The notes beneath the pieces are model-generated. The model saw only the letters and a program-made list of their open reading frames with translations. It had not been told where the DNA came from and searched no databases. DNA of 64,000 nt from Heliocidaris tuberculata (taxonomy: Eukaryota > Echinodermata > Echinoidea > Camarodonta > Echinometridae): the NCBI GenBank assembly GCA_025618425.1, contig CM046836.1, positions 12,904,074-12,968,073 on the forward strand, given 5' to 3'. A program made the position numbers and the translations under genes. Shown in pieces: positions 23,330 through 34,600 of this stretch. The first letter of the stretch is position 1. The number at the start of each line of letters is the position of its first letter.

Positions 23330-23800
23330 AAGAGAGAAAGAGAGAGAGAGAGGGGGGGGGGGGGGACAGAGAGAGGACAGAGAGAAGGGGGTCAGAAAGA
23401 GAGAAAGAGAAAGAGAGAAATTAGGAGGGGATAGAGATAAGTGATAGAGAAGAGAAAGGAAGAGAGGAAGAGAAACAGAGTAAGAGGAGAGAGTGAGAGA
23501 GAGAGAGAGAGAGAAGGGGATGGAAGTAAAAAAGAGAGAAAGAGAGAAATAGGAAAGGGTAGAGACAGAAGAGCATGAACAGGAGGGACACCATGCGGGA
23601 CACACAAAAACAAAAAAAGCAAAAAGGCAGAGTCATACAGAGAAAGGGAGAGAGAAAGCGAGAAAGAGAATAAGAATAGGTGAATGTAACATAGAGAGAA
23701 AGAGAGGGAGAGAGAGAGAAAGGGAGAGATATACAAAGAGAGGGAAAGGGAGAGAGGTAAAGAAGGAGGGGGAGAAAGAGAGAGAGAGGTGCTTTTTTCT
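23330..23800. repeat. GA-rich tract just upstream of the polycystin gene start
   Basis: About 470 bases, almost purine-only on the + strand, of gaga, gaaaga and gggaga units with a poly-G run near 23350. It ends about 315 bases before the proposed start codon at 24115, so it could lie in the promoter or 5' UTR. Overlapping Leu/Ser-rich minus-strand ORFs are artefacts. Confidence 0.9.
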
Positions 23801-24114
23801 CTCTGAAGATGGAGCGCGCGGAAAGTGACGGAGTATCATCGTCGCAATTTTGCAAACGCATCGCATCCACCATGTCCACGATAATCAATTCATTTTCAAG
23901 CTATCACATCGCCCGTCCTACCAGGCAACTTAGCATACTCAGAAATCGCTGTCTTCTGTTGATTGTCTGGAAAGTTACTGCCAAATACGCAATTGGAAGC
24001 AAAAGGAAAAAAACTGTTGGCTCAAGAAGGAACATGTCGGGAATATTACTTTAGGATTGTCACTTTTTTGTGTGGATCTGTGGATTATTTTTAGTGTGAC
24101 TATAATAATCAGAT

Positions 24115-24156
24115 ATGGGAATCAGATCTTTGTTTGTAGCACTATTTTGCAGCACG
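24115..24156 (+). CDS. Polycystin-like exon 1: start codon and signal-peptide core
   Basis: ATG with G at -3 and G at +4, a good start context. It encodes MGIRSLFVALFCST and ends ACG|gtaagt, an excellent donor, in phase 0. The hydrophobic SLFVALFC core after a basic residue is a signal-peptide start. The link to exon 2 and 3 is inferred from phase and from the complete signal peptide it makes, over long introns, so transcript proof is missing. Confidence 0.72.
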
Positions 24157-27100
24157 GTAAGTTGAAAATAGTGTGTTCCTTTTTCATCAATATCTATATT
24201 TTTTATATTCCGTGAGAAAATATTATTTCATTTCTTTGAATTTCATTTGTTATTCCTCTTCAAAAATTACTGGATAACATATTGCTCATCTTCAGAACGA
24301 AAATGAAAGAACAACTTTGATTGGTATACGAAATTTTTATACAGGAATATCGTTTATATAACCACTCTTCCTGCATATATTGTTTAAATTACAGTTGTTT
24401 ATTTTTTCAATAAATTGAAACATTTTGTTGCATATGTTTTTGTTTTGAAGCAGAACTTCATTGAGGAAATTTGTTAAGTTCAGACATTGTTTTCAGAAGT
24501 TGCCGTCGGAGAAAATATTTTAAAAATAGCCTACATCATGCTTTTCTTTCGTTTTTGCCTGCATGTCCATGGCAATCCTCTGCCGTTCTATGTTGTTGTT
24601 GTTTTTTTTGCTTTGCTTTTAACAAATTAAATTCTTTTCTTTACTATTTATCATCAAGTATATCTTGACAAAACACTCCTCTGTTGAATAATTTGATACT
24701 CCTTGGTGAACGAGGACAGTAGGTAGTATTAGCCAGGGATTTGAAAATCCATCTTCATAAATAGGGGCTTCCATAGCATTAAAGGGAAGGTAAAGAATAT
24801 GGGACGGGACCGGACAGGGCTGTATAATGTCAATCATTCATCATTTTTGCAAGTCAGAACTTTATCTAATTCACATTTATGTTTTACGTAAGACTCAATG
24901 TATAAAACTAATTTTGTTCCTCTGCCCTTTTTTTTTTCTCTCCACTTTTACGATATTTGCCTGTGTAAAAGTTGCCAGGAGCATGATTTTGAGGACGAGA
25001 AATCTTTCTGAAACATAATATATGTACTTATGATAGGCATAAAGTAAAAGGAAATACTGATAATAATTATGAAAACTTATAGTCATGATCAACAATTCCA
25101 TTATTTTATTATGTATACTATCCGCTATCTAAAGGCCACCGCACACCTTACGATCGGTCTGCGATCCGATTTCAGAAGAAAATGTAATATCATTTGACAA
25201 ATCATTTAAAAACGAAAAATACTTTTGATTGAGGGTCTGAATAGTCATACAGAACGTAAAATTAAAATCGATAATACGGCCTTTGCCGAGTTTTCTAGTC
25301 GGTAAAATGGCCAAATCGGCTCCGGGTGGTAGTGACGTCACGAAAATCGTACGACTGCCTACGATTTGAAACTAATTTTGCCCTTATTCCTTGTAGAAAG
25401 CTGAAAGCTCACTAAAACCCTATGTTTAGTATTCATATCACTTTTCAGAACCTGAATAGGGTAGATTTCATTTGTTAAAATACCAATATTTAATGCCATA
25501 GCGATTTATTTCACAAATAGGATCGCAGACCTATCGTAAGGTGTGCGGTGGCCTTAACATGTCTGATGAGTGCACCTAAATTTTTGTCATATCAAGTTTG
25601 TTGGATGTGTTAACTTTGCAACCGCCTAATAAAACATATATTCTCTCCTCCTGCTATAGCAACTAGCCTTTGTCTGCTCCTTTAAAACACATACGTTCTC
25701 TGGAATAGTTATCTTTCATTCTGATTGATATCAACTAATTGAAAAATAAATAGTTAATAGCCATTTATTATGAGTGCATTTTAAAAGATAACTATGCAAT
25801 TTCCAAATCAATATAATTTTTTTTATTGAATATAATTATACTCTGCCCTTAATGGTGGTATCATTATCAGGAGTATACTAAATTGGCTTATCAAATGGCA
25901 TTGTTTTTTTCAGGGGCCGATTCAGTATGGTTTCAAAAGGGGGGGGGGAACAATTGCAAAAAAATTCTGACGAAAGAAAGAAAAGCGATTATCACAAAAA
26001 ATGTTGCGTACTGAAGGTTGCGCCAATTGGATTGTAAAAAAAAGGGGGGGGGGGGGGATGACTGTGCCCCTACATCCGCCAATGTCATTTTCCATAACAT
26101 TTATCTTCACCTATTTGCATGATAAGTATCTACCGGTTAGCGAATGAAATTATAATTGAAAACCTGTGAAGGTCACCACTGTGATGTACCCAGCTGGAAA
26201 AATGTCATTATAGTCATAAACATGATGAGGAATCATATGTAAAGAGAGACATTGCTATTCCATATGCAGCCTGTGTCGTTCCATTATTTGGAATAACCCA
26301 CAAATCTCATTTAAGAATAGCACGAAAAAAGAAAATCAACAACTGTTATAATAGCATCTCTTTGAGGTAATGTATAACAAACACACTTTAGGATTATGTT
26401 TTAGATTAGTGTAAATTATTTTAAGGATGGTCACTGAAAAATTCCTTTCTTCTCCGTTCTACTTCTTTAATCTGTTTGTGCAGAATCTAATTGATATTGT
26501 ATGCTCTGTCATAATTTGCGAATTCTTTGTAAAGGGGCATTTCTAATGAGCATTTGTTGTGGAGTATTTTATGATTCCTCACTCTACCATTGTGACTTTT
26601 AGTGGCCAAAGTTATCAATACTTCTACATTTTTAAAGTGGAAATTAATGATTTGTTATGAGATTGTGATTCTTTTGAATTTGTGAAAAAAAAATTAAAAA
26701 TTAATGAATAAAATAGTCATACTATCTCTTATAAAAAGGGCAATATCGAAGGAATGAATCTCGGAAGTATATCTTTAGCAAAATCCTCTAGCATTTTGAA
26801 GAGCTAGTGCCAATAAATATCTTCAAACATTTGACACATGATTTTACATTCATTGTATTTCGAAATGAAGAAAATTCATTTCTAAAATTAAAACTGCATG
26901 AATCTTCTTTCTTGATATTTCACAGATGCTGTACAGTCAAACTAATGGTAAGTTTTTCACCTTCTCTTTTTATGATTTCGCTGGCATTTCTGTAAGTGTA
27001 CACAATGAAATGTATATCCTGTACCATGACAATGCGTCAGAATTGTGTAAAACATTATAACTGATGCTATCAGTACAGTATCATGACTGTATAAAGTCAT

Positions 27101-28537
27101 GTAATAAGATCATGTAAAAAAAAAAAAAGGAAGAGAACGAAAAGCAACTTTTGAGAGGGCAGTTATATACATTTCCAATATTTATTCTTTACTTTGTCAA
27201 TATCTGTGTCAATATTATTTCTCTCTCTCTCTCTCTCTCTCTCTCGTCAAGTGAAAATCAATGGATTTTCTTTTCATCTCTATGCAACCATCTGGGTACA
27301 CGGTGATTGCATCATGTGAATAACAGATAGAGAAAAAAAGTTTACACATTGAAAAGAGTCACGAAAGTAAACGATTTCTACCTGATTTTACAGGTATTCA
27401 TGCGTTTTGCATTGGGATATTGTTTAAATCTCATTTTAAGGTATATGGTATCAAAATATTTTCCAGCCCCTGACAAATGTAATTTTGATTCATTAAATCT
27501 ACATGATCTATTTATACCTGACTAGTAAGTTTTTTTTTTAATTTAAGGACATCACTTAATGAAAGAATATCATGAATACAATCATTAATTTCAAACAGTG
27601 CATTGATTTGAAGTTCCTTCAAACATAATGAATGAAAGGTTTCTGGAAATCAGAAAGGTGCCTATTTAGCATAGCAAAACGCAGTGGCATGTAACACCAC
27701 CACTCCTCCCCGGAGTTCAAAATAATGTACAATTATTGTTAAGAGTTATTGTTTTGTTCTATAAAGGCAAAACTGTCATAATTAGGATTTGGTATATACC
27801 TAGATCTCTACTACCTCGCTTAAGCTAAATGATACCCAAACTTGTCCCCCCCCCCCCAATAATTATGTGACACCCTCATTTAGAATATCCGTTGGCAGCA
27901 CTCAAACCGTTATCAACAACTTTGCCTCTTTTTTTTTCAATCTGTGTGAGTAATTTGGAAATCTGCGGTCCTTTAATTCTTCTTGTCGGAAGATTAAACA
28001 ATTTGGGAATTATTTTTTGTTTCTTTGAAAATTTTCAGTAAACTTGTCTTTGAAATTTAGTACGACATCCCCTTTCCAGGAATGGCCCAGCTACGTTGAT
28101 GTCCCTGGTGTGACGTATATTTGTTCTTTGCATCTTGGAGATTTTCTGCAAAAAAAAAATGCCTTACAATCCCTTGTCCGAAACACCGTTGCCTGACCCC
28201 TTAATATAAAGCTGCAGATAGGAAAATCACGCAGTCATTAGATACATCAATCAGGGGCTTATAATGCTCTCCCTCCAAGCTCCCTTTGAGCGACAACGCC
28301 CCCCCCCCCCCATATTCAAACGCCCCTGACTGTAAGGTTCTGGATAGCAACCATACGCGATCATTAATAAATACATCGATCATGGAAGGTGCTTATGCCC
28401 TCTCCTTCCCGGCACCTTGTGTAAAGACACTTGACTGGTAGACTGTCATTTATGGCCTGGCTTGATCGATAATATCATGAAGAAACCGTATCCATCAGTG
28501 TGTCTTGGAAAAATTAATATAGGTAGACTGAAAATAT

Positions 28538-28573
<36 letters not shown>

Positions 28574-31499
28574 AGAGAGATGGAGAGGGGTGGAGAGTAT
28601 GTTAGACATGTTAGAGAAGAACTATAGAGTTTTATAAGAGAGAAAGAAAGAGAGATGGAGGGATGGAGGGGAAGAGGAGTGGGCCAGACAGACAGAGACA
28701 TAGAGAGAGAGAGAGGGGGGGGGGGGGGGGGGAGGGAGTCAGATAGAGAGAGACAGAGAACATTTCAAATCATCGAATACTCCCATAATTATGTTTCTGG
28801 AAAAAAAATACACTAACACATTTTTCAGATTCAATGCAGGTCTAGATGTCGAACCGATTCGTCAACTTCATCACAACTACATTGCTCTGTTGACATGGTG
28901 GACCCTCCTTCTTGTCGCTTTCTTTAAATATCTTCCTGTAAATTTTGCAGCAATTTCTGTTGATACCCAACCAAGTCACATTTCAGCTCGATATGGTTAG
29001 CTTTCACTGTCGCGGCTATTGATCATCCGTCTGATTCATGGCGTCATAAGCGCGGTTGAATGTTTGATCAAAAATGGAGTCCAAACAGTAGTCAGTGTTT
29101 GCTCTCATACCCCCGTCATACCGACAAGAGCCGTCACCGGACCGACAACAGACCCGACAAAAATTTTCACTACACTGCATGGCCAAGAATCGATCGGTTT
29201 GAAATCGGTTTGGAGTCGGTGTGGAGGTGTGACTGATTTTACATACCTTGTCTGCCCCATGCCTACGATACCGGTGGATAGAAATTAAATTTACAGTGTA
29301 CACAAGGTATATCATATCAGCGAGATAGGTATTTTGGTGTTTGCTTCAAATTTTAAAATTATTATATGTACCAGTGAGAGGCCTTTACAGTCATGAAAGT
29401 CAAAGGAGACATTCCCTTATATGTAAACCAATCGCCTTATTTGGGTGAAAACATTCTTTCAACCTATTGTCAACTTAGTACTTTTAGTACTTTTATAGGA
29501 ATTCACAATAACGATTTTCCATTCATTCTGGTTACATCCAAATGAATAATACCATATTTGTTGAAAACGTTCATTCTATATTTCATGCGTGGGGTCAACC
29601 ATTTATTATCAATACGTTTCATTTGTTTATTATATTCTGTTTATAATATATATGAAATATATAAACTGGCTTTTCTTAATACGTAAACAAAAATCGAATA
29701 GGATAATGGTAATAGTAATAATGATAATAATTTTGTTTACTCAGGGAACCCTCATCAGAACAAATGATGTTCTTCCCGAGGGCCCTGCAATCATTATTAC
29801 CTCAGCAATTGCCAGGTCCCTATTTACACCTGGGTGGAGAGGGACAAATGTGGGTAAAACACCTTGTCCAAGGATGTAAGCACCAAGCGAGGATTGAACC
29901 CAGGACCTCTCGTATAAGAGTCGAGAGCCTTCACCAATATACCACCGTGCTCCCGGATGATGATTATTTTGATAGGTAGCTTTTGTTTAGTTGATTGTTG
30001 CGAATAAAATTTATATGTTATATAGTCTATATAGATACGAATAAGTGATTGGTCTAAATGCCATCACGTGACTAGAGCTGCAAGGATCGCCAATGTTATA
30101 TTTTGGTTTTGACATCACATTGGTCAACATAACGCGTTATGTTGACCGAGGTGACGTCATTCACTGCATAGTGTGAAGCGCTAACTGTAATTTTTTTACA
30201 GCGCAGCTGCACTCGCCATCGATATCTCGCCCGCGAATTTCAAACTTCTTTTGAACGAATATACAGTCATGGCGACTTCCCCCGCTAGTCGGTTTCAGTC
30301 CCTCGACGAGGAGGAACTGAACAGAATAATCGACGAGACTCGCGTTGTACAAAAGCAGTAGTGAATTCATCCGTTAACATACTTTATCAGTATTGCGAGG
30401 CAAAGGGATCATCAATTACAGATATTGAAGATTAGACTATATAATATAACAGATATTGCCTGGTGTATCGCTTCAATAAATAACACTTCATCTCCCCTCC
30501 AAAGTTATATTTTTCCCTCGGGACAATATTTTTATTTATTTATTTATTTATAATGGTTTATTAAAACTTTGCAAAGTTGTAGCCCGAAGGCTAAAATAAA
30601 TTGCAATAACAGGATACATAATTAACAACAATACATTATGCATATAAATCCATGTAATAGAACTAAAACAAAATAACACGTATTCAAAATTGGGTACTTA
30701 AAAATGCTATATAGGTAACTGATAATAAATACATATATTAACATAATACAATAAGAATAAATTTATAAGGGACTATATACACAGACATCAAAAGACATCC
30801 CTTGGGAAAAATATAACTTCGTCGGGGAAATGAAATGTTATATTAAACCTCTCAAGGCAGGCAATATCTGTATAATGTTCCACCTGATGATATCTTGTGC
30901 TACTACGTTACCCCTTTCCTCCCCTTCTCTCTAAATTTCTCGCTAGCTCTTTCTCTCTCCCTCTCTCTCTCTCTCTCCTTCTGTGTCTCTGACTCTCTGA
31001 CTCTCTTTTTCACTTCTCTGCTCACAGTTCCGCTTCCTTCTCACATATTAGTCATTGTTGCACATTATAATGACCTGTTTCGTTCAGTATTACGAGGACG
31101 TTCACTAAAGGCCTGCTGTTTTAAGTGCAATGTCATTGACATTGTGATCATACTTGTCAATATATTGTTAAAAGATTGTAAATAGGTGATGATGTATATG
31201 TAAAGGAAAAAAAAAGTCAAGTAAACATCAAACATAATATAGTGTGTCACAACAACAACCATGATAGCAATACAAAAACAATACTGCTATTTTATGCAAT
31301 ACTGCTGCCGTGTTACTACATGTACTACTATTTAAACTCAGTATGCTTTTTCAGTGCATAATAATAATAATAATGAATGATAATAATAATAATTATTATT
31401 ATTATTATCATCGTCATTATTATTATCATTGTTATTATTATGATAATCATCATTATCATCGTCATCTTCATCCTCATAATAATAATAATGATGATGATG

Positions 31500-31581
<82 letters not shown>

Positions 31582-31599
31582 GAATAAGAATAAGAATAA

Positions 31600-31651
<52 letters not shown>

Positions 31652-34600
31652 TATCAGTAGACTGATCCATGGTTGAAGAATGAGCGACGCCAAAAACTAC
31701 TGAGCCTGACAGATATGATGAAGGACGTGGGGCAAAATTATTTGCTCCCTTTTAAGAACGTGTGATGATAGGAAATTACAATGCGTGTCAAATGAAAAAT
31801 ATGAGTCAATGGAAAATTTTCTTCCAAAATCCAGCGCTTCTAGGCAAGAAATACTTCAGAATACACATCTTTAAAAACCCTCTGCCCAAGAACAAACATG
31901 GTCATAAAGTATGAAAGAAATGATATCCTTTTTAGCTAAACCCACAGCGTCACCGGGATGCGTCACCAGGCAACGGTTCTGTCACTTTCTGCTCTTGCAA
32001 CTATTTTGTGTGTGTGTGTGTGTTTACAGCCCTGCGAATGAAAATTGGTCTGCCATTGATATGAATAATAAATTTGATTCAATCGCTAAAGACCCTAGGA
32101 TGCAACAAAATGGTATTCAATGCCATGTAACACGAACCTGCAGGTGAGAACAATAGAAACGTTTTCCGAATTTTGAAAAAATGGAGAAACTTCAAGGAAA
32201 AAAAAAGGGGGGGGGGGGATGAAAATAGGATCGCATACGGGGCGTACTCAGTTTAATAGAGGTTCGTGACTGCACAGCACATGAATCGTGTTCTTACTCT
32301 TCTTTCATATTATGCAGAAAAACGGTTGAAAAGGGGGCAGGGCCGAAATGAAAGTTTTATTAAAGGCATTATAAAATTGATACAAATTTGAGACGAATAA
32401 TGATTTAGTAATGATAAAATGACTGCAATGACCCATAGCCTGAGACGTGTCAGAAAAGGTGACGTAAGTTTTAAATAATCCTACATTTAGCTTTATTCTA
32501 TTTTCAAAATACAGAACATATAAGAAATTAGAATATTAATGCGGAGAAGGGAATAATGACAGTTAATGATTTTAAGAAAGAAAACGAAACCGAAAAATGA
32601 AAAGAAAGAAAAAGCAAACATCACCAAAAATGTACTTACCATGAAAAAAAGAATAAAACTCAAAAGAAAAGAAAGTTAACAAAGAAGAGGAAGAAGAAAG
32701 GATAGTAGAAGAAAAAGAAAGAAAAAGAAGTAGAAGAAGAAGAAAAGGGGAGAAGTGAAAAAATAAAAGAAAGAGGAGAAAGAAGACGGTGAAGAATGCA
32801 ATTTCTGGCAAAGAAAAGAGAAACGACGGAGGAAAAAAAAGAGGAGGAGGAAGAAGAAGAAAAAGAAGAAAAGATGAAGAAGAAAAAGAAGTAAAAGGAA
32901 AGATTGACGAGAAGAAGAAGAAGAAGAAGACGAGGAAGAAGTGAAGAAGAAAAAGAAGTAAAAGGAAAGATTGACGCGAAGAAGAAGAAGAAGAAAAAGG
33001 GAAAGATGGAGGCAGAAGAAGAAGAAGAAGAAGAAGAAGGGGAGAAGAAGAAGAGAGGAAAACGAAAAAAAAGATATTAAGAGGAAGAAGAAGACAATGC
33101 GTAACAAAAAGGAGAATAAGAAAAGAGAGAGAGACGAAGAAGAAGAAGAAAGAAGAAGAAGAAGAAGAAGAAGAAGAAGAAGAAGAAGAAGAATAAAAGA
33201 AGTAGAAGATAGTCTCGCGTGAAAGAGAAGTGAATAAAATGCAACAGTAGCAGTACAAGGGGAAGTTTATTAACATTAGCAGGAGACAACAACAGTATGA
33301 CTTTTAACCCTCTCTCATTAAACGATTTCACGATCACTAGCCCGATAAATCACTATCGATTTTCAGCCTATAGGCTCGCCCTTAATTACACGACTGCGTG
33401 GTAACCAGCATTGTTGAATCAGTCGAAAGATCCATAATAGTCATTCCCTAGCTTTGTTTTGCCTCTGGCCCATTGTTTAGGCTTCGAATTTCACCATGGT
33501 GATTATTGATTGCCAGGAAATTAAATAAAATTGGCTGGTTTGTTCGATCTATCTGGGTCCCGGCCTTGTGAGATATTAAACTACCCCCGTCACCAGCTCG
33601 TGAACAATTAAAATTTGATATTGCATAGATTTCATGATATACATCGTAATCCCGAATGGCTCAACATCGTGCGAAAGATGATAATAACAAAATATTGTTC
33701 ATTGTTATGCAGCATTTAATTATAGAAAATCTGATACAGAGATGTATTTGAAAGTACACATCAATCACGTCAGAGATTCAGAGAGGTACTAAGAGAGAGG
33801 ATGAGAGAGTGAGAGAAAGAGAGAAAATGAATAAATGAAAAGTAAGATAATAAATGAAAATAATGTATTATTACATTTGATATTACGCATGCTACCTCTT
33901 TAAAGGTAACAAATAGTTTTGGGAGGCTCTCAAAACTTTTCGTGAGATTTCTTTGATTTTACTTAATAAAAAGTAGGGTACTAACATAACTAAGATGCTG
34001 TGAAGTTTTTTCCTCCTCAAGTGAAATATTTACTGAATGAGAGGTGAAAAGTAATAAAAATCCCTGGCCCGAAAAAGAGGGGATGTAAATTCAAACAACG
34101 GCCACACACACTACTCACATGAGGATTGCTGTGTGTATAGAATACGCTACACATAGTGCGAAGCGCTGGGTTTATTGTGCGGGGAACCGTCGGGTGGATA
34201 TGCTCTTAGCGTGAGGCAGTGAAAAGCCGTTACCAAGCGTTTCTTACAGATATTTACACTAAAATTTGTTCGAAATCGTGAATGGAATGTTAAATAATCT
34301 CGTACATGTGTCTTATGATAAAAGGAGAGTAGTATGACTATGTTAGATAAGTTTCTTGCCAGTATGATTTTTGCTACCGAGACTGTCTATGAGCTTTAAA
34401 TTGGACTGAAGTATATTCATGAAATAGCGAGTTGAAAACTTGAATTGTGGAACTGTGGCCTACTGAAGGAAAGGTGATGGTGACATTTCGATTCCCATCG
34501 GTTTCCATATTCGCAATTACATTTGCATACCTGTGGGAATTGGCTAATCAGTATTCATGTTATCATTGAATTCATTGTTATACATAATCTTGAAATATTG

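Larger units (their letters stand above)
24157..26925 (+). other. Intron 1 of the polycystin-like gene
   Basis: Contains an inverted-repeat element at 25130-25556 and a poly-G/GGCGGAT-type element at 25912-26084. Otherwise AT-rich with no recognised exon. Confidence 0.65.

Noticed and set aside
23809..24054. 81-codon ORF just upstream of the polycystin start
   Set aside because: No domain and no link in frame; more likely leader or promoter sequence.
28791..29000. 69-codon ORF with a hydrophobic stretch (ALLTWWTLLLVAFF)
   Set aside because: A tttttcag precedes it, but no good donor follows and it runs into repeat-like DNA at 29000-29300.
32572..33276. 234-codon minus-strand ORF
   Set aside because: Phe/Ser/Leu-only composition over a (GAA)n tract; not a protein gene.
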